Below, in pieces: positions 45,012-53,238 of a DNA stretch of 64,000 bases (position 1 is its first letter; each line of letters opens with the position of its first letter). The notes under the pieces are model-generated. The model searched no databases. It saw only the letters and a list, made by a program, of their open reading frames with translations, and was not told where the DNA came from. Position numbers and translations under genes: made by a program. This DNA comes from Negadavirga shengliensis (GTDB taxonomy: Bacteria > Bacteroidota > Bacteroidia > Cytophagales > Cyclobacteriaceae), in contig NZ_JBHSJJ010000015.1 of the NCBI RefSeq assembly GCF_042652345.1, positions 101,191-165,190 on the forward strand, written 5' to 3'.

Positions 45012-46406
45012 TTATTTGCCTTCCAATAAACGTCCGAAATAATCATCGCCACCCACCTGGCCACCTTTAAAGTTGATTTCCAGACCATCCAGAGGCGAAT
45101 TGGGGGCAAGGGCTTTGCACAAAGGTGCCCCCGGCACAATGCTGGCTATCATTTCCACCGCCTCAATGCCAAGCGTCCTCGCCATGATGCTGCTGGTATC
45201 ACCTCCAGCAATCACCAACCGTTTGAACAGGTTCTTTTCCGCCAGGCCCTTGGTGATTTTCCCCAGCGCCTTGCCCAAAAGTACCGATGTGAGGGAAGTG
45301 ACCTCGCTATCTTTTTTATCGCTGGCTGCCAACTGCTGCTTTGTTTCCACCAACCGGGGGTCATCCCTGCCGATGGCGGCATGGATCACCACACTTCTCC
45401 CCTTAAGGAGCTGTGCGGCCGTAAGTTGGAGGCATCTCTGGATTTCATTCTCCGCGTCCCCTCTGACGACTTCTAAAGTATCCAGCGCCACGCTTTCAAA
45501 ATCATGTCGAAAAGCCCAGTTTATCTGTGCCTCCGTGACCGGGGAACAGCTTCCGGAAACGACCAAAAGCGGCGTGGACTTCCCGGGATCCGGCCAACGA
45601 TGCCCGTTTGGGTTTGTTTTGCCTGTTTTATTCCAATACTGGCCTAAAGCCATTTCCACTCCGGAGGATCCTACCGAAAAATGAACTTCACCTTCACTGG
45701 CCGCGTCCATGATCGCCCCTACGCTTTCCATATGCTGGGTATCAAGCGCGTCAAACAGCACCACCTCGGCCTGATCTGCCAAGTTGCGCTCAAGTTGGAG
45801 GTTTATTTGGTCAACCCCTTCCTCTGCCGCCAAAATATCCACCAGCCCTATACGGGCATCGGTCTGTTTCTTCAAATGAAGTCTTAAATCACTTTCTCCC
45901 ATGGGTGTGATAGGATGCCTGCTCATGGAAGGATGTCTGTCCAGTCTGTAAACCGGGCCTTCCTTACCGGTACCTACTCTTGCAAACAGGTTCCCAAAAA
46001 CGCCATACCGCCCTAAAGCAGGCGCAGCCACCAAAAGGGAGATGTACCTGCTTCCAAAAACTTCCTTACCTATGTCGATGGCTTTTCCGATACTTCCGAT
46101 ATGTGGGGCGGAATCGAAAGTCGAGCACACTTTATAATGGACCTGAGATGCTCCCGATGTTTTCAAAGCCCTAAATGCGGGCTTAAGTTCCTTTTCCATT
46201 TCTTCCGGATCCATGGCCCGGCTCATCCCGGCTACTCCGTAGGCTTGGATACCCGGATATTTATCCAATTGTTCCCGGCTTGGCGGGGAAATGAACAGCA
46301 CCGCTTTGAGATGGTAGCGGCTGATGACTTCCAGGGCATCGGTGGAACCCGTAAAATCATCCCCATAATAGGCCAGCAGCAAGCTGCTGTTGGTTTTAAC
46401 TTCCAT
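45012..46406 (-). CDS. Four-carbon acid sugar kinase family protein (DUF1537)
   Basis: 464 residues, the usual length. N-terminal domain LLAYYGDDFTGSTDALEVI (about 9-27) with the conserved DDxTG, VHYKVCSTFDSAPHIGSIGKAID (about 99-121) and the C-terminal nucleotide-binding domain with TPLLVVSGSCSPVTEAQI (about 281-298) and RLVIAGGDTSSIMARTLGIEAVE (about 398-420). DUF1537 kinases phosphorylate acid sugars such as D-threonate, D-erythronate and 3-oxo-isoapionate with ATP. Next to a RuBisCO-like protein, 3-oxo-isoapionate (OiaK-type) is a good candidate. The start codon lies within the 3' end of the RuBisCO-like gene (11-bp overlap). Confidence 0.88.
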   Translation of the reverse strand: MEVKTNSSLLLAYYGDDFTGSTDALEVISRYHLKAVLFISPPSREQLDKYPGIQAYGVAGMSRAMDPEEMEKELKPAFRALKTSGASQVHYKVCSTFDSAPHIGSIGKAIDIGKEVFGSRYISLLVAAPALGRYGVFGNLFARVGTGKEGPVYRLDRHPSMSRHPITPMGESDLRLHLKKQTDARIGLVDILAAEEGVDQINLQLERNLADQAEVVLFDALDTQHMESVGAIMDAASEGEVHFSVGSSGVEMALGQYWNKTGKTNPNGHRWPDPGKSTPLLVVSGSCSPVTEAQINWAFRHDFESVALDTLEVVRGDAENEIQRCLQLTAAQLLKGRSVVIHAAIGRDDPRLVETKQQLAASDKKDSEVTSLTSVLLGKALGKITKGLAEKNLFKRLVIAGGDTSSIMARTLGIEAVEMIASIVPGAPLCKALAPNSPLDGLEINFKGGQVGGDDYFGRLLEGK

Positions 46407-47655
46407 GATGGATTTTAGCGAATTTTTTTACGGACTGACCAAATTCAGCATAACTGGAAGCAGCTTCTTCGATGGAAAGGCCATTGACCGCGGCTTCCCA
46501 GGACTGCTTTAAGGCTACCACACCGCCCTCAGGTCCCATGGGATGGGCCATGATGCCCCCACCGGCCAAATAGAGAAAATCCGTGCTCCGGGTCCTTCTG
46601 AATGTTTCGAAGGCCTGTCCTCCCCACTGTCCGGAAGAAATCACCGGCAGCGCTTCGAAGCCGCCAAGCACCGGCTCAAAGCAGGCCCCAATGGAGGCCA
46701 CCACCGAATCATCGGATTCCCAGAATTTATTCCGGATCCCGTTCACATGGATCTGGTCCACACCCGCCAACCGCCACAACTTCTGGTAGGCCCTAAAATC
46801 CATACCGAGCAGCGGGTGCCTGTTCAACATCCCCCAGCCGTTTCTATGGGCGTGGATCACCAACTGTCTCCTGTCACAGAGGGCTTTGGTGGCAGCCAGC
46901 CCCACGCTGTTGATGCTGATCATCGCCGTATTGCCGCCGAATTCCAGTATTTTGTCATAATTCCGCTGCATGGCCTCCCATTCGTCACTGATATTGAAGG
47001 CGTACATGATCATCTTGCCGGTTTTGTCGGCATGGGCATGGATGACCTTCATCACCGCTTCCACCCTTTTTTCAAATGGTGAATTGGCAGGTGAGGCCAT
47101 CAGTTCATCATCTTTGACAAAGTCGATTCCCGCAGCGGCCAATCTGGCAACGGTTTCCGCCGTTTGCTCCGGTGCCAGGCCTATGCTGGGTTTGATGATG
47201 GTGCCTATAAGCGGTCTTCCTTTCCCGACCCCGGTCAATTCCCGGCAGCCTTTGATACCGAAAGCCGGTCCCTTATAGTGACTTCCAAAATCCTCAGGAA
47301 AATCTATGTCCATTAATTTCAGTCCCGTGAACTGCGGGAGTTCATACAGGTTGCCCTGTAATGTGGAGACCAGTGTGGACAGATTGAAACCCACGTTTTC
47401 CACGGACCAGGATACTTCGATCAAGGCCCTACGGTAGCTTTCTCCGTTCGAGGCCGCACCTGGAAGTGACGGGGTGGTGACGGTGTCCAGCGCTTCGATG
47501 GAGGTCACTTGGGCCGCAAACCTCTCTTTGAGGGATGCCGTCTCCCCGGGCACCGGCACAAACGTACCCGACGACTGCTCCCCGGCCAAAACCTCTGCCG
47601 CCTGATCCAAAGGAAAAGGTGTTTCTATCAAATATTTTGCTTTTATCCTGTTCAT
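46396..47655 (-). CDS. RuBisCO-like protein (form IV-type large-subunit homologue)
   Basis: 419 residues from ATG 47655 (an in-frame TTG four codons upstream is rejected). Active-site segments aligned by eye with RuBisCO: IGTIIKPSIGL (Lys155 for K175; the K177 position is Ser), IDFVKDDELM (Lys181 for the carbamylated K201, Asp183, Glu184), IHAHRNGWG (His270 for H294), DQIHVNGIRNKFWE (His303 for H327, Lys310 for loop-6 K334), PVISSGQWGGQ (Ser341 for S379) and AGGGIMAHPMGPEGG (phosphate site). The metal and carbamate site is complete, while the loop-6 and SxGxW segments differ from true RuBisCO. With a DUF1537 kinase it fits a 3-oxo-isoapionate-4-phosphate decarboxylase (OiaX-type). First gene of the operon. 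Confidence 0.88.
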   Translation of the reverse strand: MNRIKAKYLIETPFPLDQAAEVLAGEQSSGTFVPVPGETASLKERFAAQVTSIEALDTVTTPSLPGAASNGESYRRALIEVSWSVENVGFNLSTLVSTLQGNLYELPQFTGLKLMDIDFPEDFGSHYKGPAFGIKGCRELTGVGKGRPLIGTIIKPSIGLAPEQTAETVARLAAAGIDFVKDDELMASPANSPFEKRVEAVMKVIHAHADKTGKMIMYAFNISDEWEAMQRNYDKILEFGGNTAMISINSVGLAATKALCDRRQLVIHAHRNGWGMLNRHPLLGMDFRAYQKLWRLAGVDQIHVNGIRNKFWESDDSVVASIGACFEPVLGGFEALPVISSGQWGGQAFETFRRTRSTDFLYLAGGGIMAHPMGPEGGVVALKQSWEAAVNGLSIEEAASSYAEFGQSVKKFAKIHHGS

Positions 47656-48133
47656 GCGAATGGTCAAAAATCAGCGATTTCCTGAAGAAAAAATAAGAAG
47701 GGAAATCCCCTCTTATTTTTTCAATAATAAATCAATCAATAAACCTATCCGATAAAGATAAATAAGAAGCAAGCCAAAAGTTTCCTGATCCTACCTGCCT
47801 CGGGTTGGTTCAGTCTCAGGGTGTTCCTCTCTTCCCCCCGCAGAATTGAACCCGTTCCGTCAGGTATACGTTTTCTGACCCAACGCCGTGGCTTCTGTTC
47901 TGTAATACACTTTTAAAAAAAGGAGAGGGGGGAGTCATAAAGATACCTGGTGAAAAGTGTACCGTTGTTAACCAACCTTAATCAATCCATTTCGGTCACA
48001 CCAAAACATTATATACCGAATCTTCTTCAAATACATAATCTCCAAGTCTTACCAGCACCCACTTCTTAACATCTTTTCACAAAGTAAAATTTTTCCGCAG
48101 GCAACGTCTGGGTAAATTATAGGGTTCCGACTT
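47656..48133. other. Divergent intergenic region with a terminator-like hairpin
   Basis: 478 bp between the leftward RuBisCO-like operon and the rightward ECF-sigma operon. It contains the hairpin at 47688-47721 and AT-rich promoter-like sequence near 48060-48120. No open frame of note. A pyrimidine-rich stretch (47826-47841) and a purine-rich one (47921-47933) are seen but do not form a perfect dyad. Confidence 0.5.
47688..47721. terminator. A/T-flanked hairpin just upstream of the RuBisCO-like gene
   Basis: AAAAAATAAGAAGGG (47688-47702) pairs with CCCCTCTTATTTTTT (47707-47721), 14 of 15 positions, with a 4-nt loop. It has the shape of a bidirectional terminator, yet no gene ends here: it begins 33 bases upstream of the RuBisCO-like ATG and would lie in its leader. 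It may be an attenuator or the terminator of a lost gene. Confidence 0.6.
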
Positions 48134-48697
48134 TTGAAAACACTAAAAAAATTGGAGGATCCCGAAATCATATCAGGTTGTCTGAAAAACGACCGCAACG
48201 CCCAAAGGTATCTTTTTGACACATTTTACCGTCGCACGTATCATGTGGCCATGAGATACCTGGCCAATCACCATGATTCGGAGGATGTGCTTTCTGTATC
48301 CTATACCAGGATTTACAAAAACATGGACCGGTTTGAATACCGGGGTGAAGGCAGTTTGGCCAAGTGGATCAACACCATCGTCATCCATGAGGCCATCCGG
48401 TTTCTGAAAAGAAAAAAAGCCATCATCTTCCAGGAAGACGACGAGCTGTTGGTCAAAAACATTCCCACGGGGGAACCCAACGGGACGATTGACTTGGAAG
48501 AAATCCGCCAGCTGCTGGACCACATGCCAAAAGGGTATAGGACGGTATTCAACCTGTTTGCGATCGAAGGGTATTCCCATAAGGAGATCGCCGGGATACT
48601 CCAGATCAATGAAAATACATCCAGGTCCCAGCTCAACAAAGCCAGGAATTACATCATCCAGAAACTAAAAAAAAAGTATAGCCATGCAGTTCAATGA
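48134..48697 (+). CDS. ECF-type RNA polymerase sigma factor
   Basis: 187 residues from a TTG start at 48134; there is no ATG before region 2, and another TTG at 48152 is possible. Sigma region 2: NAQRYLFDTFYRRTYHVAMRYLANHHDSEDVLSVSYTRIYKNMDRFEYRGEGSLAKWINTI (about 22-82), including the conserved DxED-V and RWI-like WINTI. Region 4: DHMPKGYRTVFNLFAIEGYSHKEIAGILQINENTSRSQLNKARNYI (about 128-173). The last 14 bp overlap the next gene, which encodes a single-pass membrane protein, the expected anti-sigma partner. No FecR gene and no STN-SusC lies beside it, so it is probably of the envelope-stress or general Bacteroidota type rather than a polysaccharide regulator. Confidence 0.9.
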   Translation: MKTLKKLEDPEIISGCLKNDRNAQRYLFDTFYRRTYHVAMRYLANHHDSEDVLSVSYTRIYKNMDRFEYRGEGSLAKWINTIVIHEAIRFLKRKKAIIFQEDDELLVKNIPTGEPNGTIDLEEIRQLLDHMPKGYRTVFNLFAIEGYSHKEIAGILQINENTSRSQLNKARNYIIQKLKKKYSHAVQ

Positions 48698-49367
48698 CAT
48701 CGATGAATGGATAAAAAAGGGGCTTCTGCAGCACAGCGAACACGATAAAGCCCATGCTCAGGAGGCCAAATCACGGGTCTGGGCGGCCATTGAAAAACCC
48801 CGGGGAAAACAAAGCATTCACTGGGGATTCGTCTCCGCACTTGCCGCTTCTTTATCCCTGTTTGTGATATGCGCCATCCTGTACCTGAAATTAGAATCCC
48901 GGCAGGAGGAGCTGAGTGAATTACAATCGCAAATCACTTCTCTCCGGCAAAGTAGGTGGGAAACGCCATCGATACCTTTGCCTGATGATAGACAAGCACC
49001 CCCTGAGACTCATGAATCCACCTTTGGCGTGGCACCGGCGCCTCTAGCGGAAAGGAAACCTATTACACCTAAAAGCCAAAAGTTGGGTAACCATGCTGCT
49101 GAGGAAAGGAATGACCCGCCGGAGGTTCCAGCTCCCGAAACCGTAACCGCTATCCCGGTACCGGAGGTAAACTTACCCCGCATCGTGCTCGGGGATTTAA
49201 AAACGGAACTTCTTCTCCCGGAAGCCATTCAAGCGGAACCCCTCCCGGATATAAAACCGGAAAACAACAGAAAGTTAAAGGTCAAATTGGGCAACAATAA
49301 CATTCCCCATGACCACGGCCATTCCCTGGCTTTAAACATCAAAATTAACCCCCATTTGTCAAATTAA
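48684..49367 (+). CDS. Single-pass membrane protein, probable anti-sigma factor
   Basis: 227 residues. A cytoplasmic N-terminal part of about 52 residues (MQFNDIDEWIKKGLLQHSEH..., helical, charged) precedes one membrane span WGFVSALAASLSLFVICAILYL, a short coiled-coil (KLESRQEELSELQSQITSLRQ) and a long proline-rich periplasmic tail (PPETHESTFGVAPAPLAERKP... VPAPETVTAIPVPEVNLP). Topology and the 14-bp overlap with the ECF sigma gene support an anti-sigma role. No zinc-binding HxxxCxxC is visible, so it is not a ZAS type. Inference from context. Confidence 0.7.
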   Translation: MQFNDIDEWIKKGLLQHSEHDKAHAQEAKSRVWAAIEKPRGKQSIHWGFVSALAASLSLFVICAILYLKLESRQEELSELQSQITSLRQSRWETPSIPLPDDRQAPPETHESTFGVAPAPLAERKPITPKSQKLGNHAAEERNDPPEVPAPETVTAIPVPEVNLPRIVLGDLKTELLLPEAIQAEPLPDIKPENNRKLKVKLGNNNIPHDHGHSLALNIKINPHLSN

Positions 49368-49457
49368 TATCCGATGATCGAAACCTGACGGGTCTTGCGC
49401 CATTCTTAAACAGGACAGGGCAGGTTTAAAAAATCCTATTTTCAAAATACCTTCACT

Positions 49458-50432
49458 ATGAAAACACCACACTATTTCTTACTCGCACTGTTCAGCCTGA
49501 CGTGTTTCAGGGCTGCCAACGCCCAGGATGAAAAAGCTCCAAGGGACTCTATACACTATACAGGAAATGAAAACCTGGACCTGTTGATCCTTTTAACGGA
49601 TTATCATGACCTGACGCGCGATGGGCTCGTAAAGGAAATGCTGACGGACTTTCAATCCAAGCTTGAAAAAATTGAGGAAGACCTACCTAAAGATAGTCCT
49701 TATGTGATTGAATACAGTTACCAACAAACAATAGAAATCCACCAAACCAGCCTGGTTAAAAGCTATAAAATCTCCGATCAAACCGGCCTGGTGGAAAATT
49801 TTAAAAACCAAGCCATCATCACAGACGCTGGCAAAGGCCACCAAGCCATTCTGTCATTCAATGACCTGGATGACCTAAAAACCATCGACCTGTCCTCGGT
49901 ATTGGACGGAATCATTGCCGAACTACCTGGCAAGCACAGGTTCCAACGGTTTCTGGAATATAAAACGGATCCCAGCTCCAATAAACCCAAACTCATCCGG
50001 GACCGCCATACAGGATATATGGATATGCTGAGTCTCAAAGCAGGGGTAGGTGCCAATGTATACCAGAACAGGTTTCTTACCGATATCTCGGGTGAAATCG
50101 GCCTGCACCTCAACCAAAAAGGCATCCTAAAAAACCAGTTGTATATCTCCAACAACCTACTTTTTTCCTTTGATGCCAACCGCGCCGTTCTCAACAACTT
50201 TACCAATATCGGCTATAGGAGAAACTTTTCCAACCAAAGAGAAAAGCCCAATTGGCTGGGGGCAGAATTCGGCCTGCTGACCAAGCAAAACGGTGAAATC
50301 TTCAGGGAAAACACCATGAGAATAGGCATGAACTGGGACGTGGGAAAGCACATCAATGTGGCCCCGCAGTTGTACTTCAACGGTTTTTTCAAGCAGGTCA
50401 GCCCGGGGTTCAGGATTGGAATCGGATTGTAG
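49458..50432 (+). CDS. Exported beta-barrel-like envelope protein
   Basis: 324 residues. Signal peptide (MKTPHYFLLALFSLTCFRAANAQ). An N-terminal helical/beta part (about 30-180) is followed by amphipathic strands from about residue 190 (MLSLKAGVGANVYQNRFLTDISGEIGLHL, NQLYISNNLLFSF, FTNIGYRRNF, NTMRIGMNWDVG) that end in GFRIGIGL, consistent with an outer-membrane barrel. No named family recognised. It follows the membrane protein gene by 90 bp, so it may be a target or sensor of the ECF system. Confidence 0.65.
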   Translation: MKTPHYFLLALFSLTCFRAANAQDEKAPRDSIHYTGNENLDLLILLTDYHDLTRDGLVKEMLTDFQSKLEKIEEDLPKDSPYVIEYSYQQTIEIHQTSLVKSYKISDQTGLVENFKNQAIITDAGKGHQAILSFNDLDDLKTIDLSSVLDGIIAELPGKHRFQRFLEYKTDPSSNKPKLIRDRHTGYMDMLSLKAGVGANVYQNRFLTDISGEIGLHLNQKGILKNQLYISNNLLFSFDANRAVLNNFTNIGYRRNFSNQREKPNWLGAEFGLLTKQNGEIFRENTMRIGMNWDVGKHINVAPQLYFNGFFKQVSPGFRIGIGL

Positions 50433-50490
50433 GTGGGGATTTCGATCGATTTTCTTTTCACTGTTCGCGATTCCCTATTTCCTGATTACT

Positions 50491-51230
50491 GAGTGAATAG
50501 GGAATAGGGAATAGGGAAAAGGGAATAGAAAGTTTTCGATCGATTTCCTGTCCCCGTTCCTGAATCCCCGTTTGCTGAATACTGAGTGAACAGGGAATAG
50601 GGAAAGAAAACGGGAAGTTTTCGACCGATTCCCTGTTCCCGGTTCCCTATTCCCCACTTCCTGAACACTGCGTGAACGGTGAATAGGGAAAAGAGAACAG
50701 GAGTTTTTCGCCCGATTTCCTGTNNNNNNNNNNNNNNNNNNNNNNNNNNNNNNNNNNNNNNNNNNNNNNNNNNNNNNNNNNNNNNNNNNNNNNNNNNNNN
50801 NNNNNNNNNNNNNNNNNNNAACGGTGAATAGGGAAAGAAAACGGGAAGTTTTCGACCGATTCCCTGTTCCCGGTTCCCTATTCCCCACTTCCTGAACACT
50901 GCGTGAACGGTGAATAGGGAAAAGAGAACAGGAGTTTTTCGCCCGATTTCCTGTTCCCGGTTCCCTATTCCCCACTTCCTGAACACTGCGTGAACGGTGA
51001 ATAGGGAAAAGAGAACAGGAGTTTTTCGCCCGATTTCCTGTTCCCGGTTCCCTATTCCCCACTTCCTGAACACTGCGTGAACGGTGAATAGGGAAAGAAA
51101 ACGGGAAGTTTTCGACCGATTCCCTGTTCCCGGTTCCCTATTCCCCACTTCCTGAACACTGCGTGAACGGTGAATAGGGAAAAGAGAACAGGAGTTTTTC
51201 GCCCGATTCCCTGTTTCCTGAATACTCAGT
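50491..51230. repeat. Tandem array of 86/87-bp repeats in a convergent gap
   Basis: About eight units, beginning CTG(C/A)GTGAAC(G/A)G(T/G)GAATAGGG, fill the gap between the barrel gene (+) and the PL11 lyase gene (-). Two unit types alternate irregularly: A (87 bp, centre GAACAGGAG...TTTCCTGTTC) and B (86 bp, centre AACGGGAAG...TTCCCTGTT). Each unit is a long imperfect palindrome: GAATAGGGAA near its left end pairs with TTCCCTATTC near its right end, and the centre pairs again. The first unit (from 50491) is divergent. The array is interrupted by an N run. Because 87 is divisible by three, long spurious open frames appear across it on the minus strand; they are not genes. Confidence 0.88.
50724..50819. 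other. Assembly gap (96 N)
   Basis: 96 N inside the tandem array. The flanks end at unit position 56 and resume at position 8, so the missing length should be near 38 plus a multiple of 86-87; 96 does not fit, so the gap size is an estimate and repeat copies may be missing. Confidence 0.95.
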
Positions 51231-51258
51231 CCACTCCAATCTTTACCCCAATATGGTT

Positions 51259-53148
51259 TTACTTAGTAACCATTCTACCATTATCGGGCATTGCCAGTCT
51301 GATCTGGGGCAACTCCGGCTTTTCCATTCCTTCCCCCAAAAAATAACCGGTATGAGGCGGTTGGTTGTAAGCCACGTTTTGCCAGGCTATGCTCAGTCTG
51401 TAATGCGGATTGTGCATCAATGTATAGATGCGGTAGTCTGTTGGGATGGCTGTTGAAAATATTCTCAGCTCCTTGTTATCACTGGTCCGTGCGATCAATT
51501 CTTCTCTCCAATCACCCAAAATATCGGCCGACAAGCAGGGATTGGATTTCGTGCCATTGTTTTTCAATAGGTCATAGTCCTGCCCATTAAACAGCCTTAT
51601 GGAGGTACCGTTTTGATAATCCCATTTGTCAATGTTCACCCCGTCCAGCAGTTCCCTCAGTAAATCCCCGTCCCACCAGATGGCCATGTTGCATGAACTG
51701 GGCTTGTGGTCCGAAATGACTTCCCCCTCGACATTCCACAGGCCATTTAAACCCTCTCCCGATGCCCAGCTTTCATGTCCTCTGTACCGGGGGTCTATGT
51801 CGATGGAAAGTCCCCTCCCCACATCCTTGGAAGGATAAGACCAAAGAACTTCTCCCGTCAATGCATCCCTTAGATTGGCTGCATGGGGGTGATCCGGGCG
51901 TTCATGGATGCCAAATACCTCCATGCCCGGCCGGTTAGGATCTATATTGGAAAGGTGCATGGCATCTCCATGCCCTAATCCGCTACTATAGAGGCCCGAA
52001 CCGTCATCGTCTACGACCATGGAGCCGAAGACAATTTCATCTTTTCCGTCTCCGTCTATGTCCCCTACGGAAAGGCTATGATAACCCTGACCGGCATATT
52101 TCAGGTTTTCGGGATTCCCGTCATGGCTGTCAAAAGTCCATACCTGGCTCAGCTCCCCATCCCTCCAGTTCCAAGCTGCCAACACCGTCCGCGTGTAATA
52201 GCCCCTGCTCATGACCAGGCTGGGCCGCTCTCCGTCCAGATAAGCGATACCTGCCAGGAAACGGTCCACCCTGTTGCCATAACCGTCTCCCCAAACTTCT
52301 TTTAACTGATCCAGCGAGGGGTCTTGCGTGTCAGGGTGCCTGCCGGGGGCATAATCTGTTGTCGCCAGCGCTTCTCCGGTAGTGCCATGGAATACTGTTA
52401 GAAACTCCGGCCCGCCCAAAATGTAGCCATCCTCATTTCTCCAGTCAGCATCGGGGTCCCCGATTACCGTGCCTTTGCCGTCCACGGTACCGTCTGCCGT
52501 TTTACACGCGACCTCGGCTATGCCGTCCCCGTCCAGATCATATACCATAAATTGGGTATAGTGAGCTCCTTCGCGGATATTCCTCCCCAGGTTGATTTCC
52601 CAAAGAAAATCACCGTCCAAAGTATAGGCGTGTAAGATGGGTTCGTCGGTGATTCCCTTATGGGAATTGTCCTTTCCCACACCCGTCATGTGGACAACGA
52701 TTTCATACCTGCCATCACCCGTAAGATCCCCGACCGAAGCATCATTGGGGGTATAACCTTCCGGTGTCCTCAGCGGAATGGAAAGATAAGGCTTGTCCCA
52801 TGCAAGTATGGGAGGAGATTCATCAAGCAGTGTTGTCCCCTCGTAGGCCCGGACAAAATATTGCACCTTCCCGTTTCCTGATCCGCTTTTGTCCAAAAAA
52901 TTGGTGCTTTGAACCAAAGGGGTTTCACTAAGCTTTACAGGTTTACCCTCGCCCACTACTTTATGTACGTCAAATTTGATTGTTTCCGGATCTGTGCCCA
53001 ACAACCTCCAACTTACCAACACCCCTTCCCCGGAGGGCACGGCTACTACGCCCCGGCCCAGGTATTCCATCTGCCGCTGGGCGTGGGTATTCCATGAAAC
53101 CCATGTCGCTAAACACAATATCGCTGATGCTATAAACCATCTTTTCAT
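51259..53148 (-). CDS. Rhamnogalacturonan lyase, PL11 family
   Basis: 629 residues from ATG 53148 (the ATG at 53160 would only lengthen the n-region). Signal peptide MKRWFIASAILCLATWVSWNTHAQ. PL11 features: MEYLGRGVVAVPSGEGVLVSWRLLGTDPETIKFDV (about 28-62), the eight-bladed propeller with many calcium-binding DxDGDG repeats (DLTGDGRYEIVV, DLDGDGIAEVACKTADGT, DIDGDGKDEIVFGSM), GYILGGPEFLTVFHGTTGEAL (about 245-266), DHKPSSCNMAIWWDGDLLRELLDG (about 480-503) and the C-terminal DILGDWREELIARTSDN. It cleaves the rhamnose-galacturonate backbone of rhamnogalacturonan I by beta-elimination, outside or in the periplasm. Lies just downstream of a dedicated SusC/SusD pair. Confidence 0.93.
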   Translation of the reverse strand: MKRWFIASAILCLATWVSWNTHAQRQMEYLGRGVVAVPSGEGVLVSWRLLGTDPETIKFDVHKVVGEGKPVKLSETPLVQSTNFLDKSGSGNGKVQYFVRAYEGTTLLDESPPILAWDKPYLSIPLRTPEGYTPNDASVGDLTGDGRYEIVVHMTGVGKDNSHKGITDEPILHAYTLDGDFLWEINLGRNIREGAHYTQFMVYDLDGDGIAEVACKTADGTVDGKGTVIGDPDADWRNEDGYILGGPEFLTVFHGTTGEALATTDYAPGRHPDTQDPSLDQLKEVWGDGYGNRVDRFLAGIAYLDGERPSLVMSRGYYTRTVLAAWNWRDGELSQVWTFDSHDGNPENLKYAGQGYHSLSVGDIDGDGKDEIVFGSMVVDDDGSGLYSSGLGHGDAMHLSNIDPNRPGMEVFGIHERPDHPHAANLRDALTGEVLWSYPSKDVGRGLSIDIDPRYRGHESWASGEGLNGLWNVEGEVISDHKPSSCNMAIWWDGDLLRELLDGVNIDKWDYQNGTSIRLFNGQDYDLLKNNGTKSNPCLSADILGDWREELIARTSDNKELRIFSTAIPTDYRIYTLMHNPHYRLSIAWQNVAYNQPPHTGYFLGEGMEKPELPQIRLAMPDNGRMVTK

Positions 53149-53172
53149 TTCAATTGGCATTTTGGGTGAGTA

Positions 53173-53209
53173 AAAAGGCGGCCAAGCGAGGGTCCACTTG
53201 CCGCCTTTT
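53173..53209 (-). terminator. Terminator hairpin between SusD and PL11
   Basis: AAAAGGCGGC (53173-53182) pairs with GCCGCCTTTT (53200-53209) around a 17-nt loop. On the minus strand the stem runs into TTTTTAC. It lies 30 bp after the SusD stop and 25 bp before the PL11 ATG. Confidence 0.8.
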
Positions 53210-53238
53210 GGTTCAACGGTTATCGATTAGATTTAAAT

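Noticed and set aside
50475..51148. Two overlapping minus-strand open frames of about 200 codons with GNREPGTGNRE-type repeats
   Set aside because: They arise from the 86/87-bp tandem repeat, whose period keeps frames open, contain the N gap and overlap each other in different frames.
50491..51230. CRISPR-like array
   Set aside because: Units are 86-87 bp with no unique spacers between short identical repeats, and no cas genes are near.
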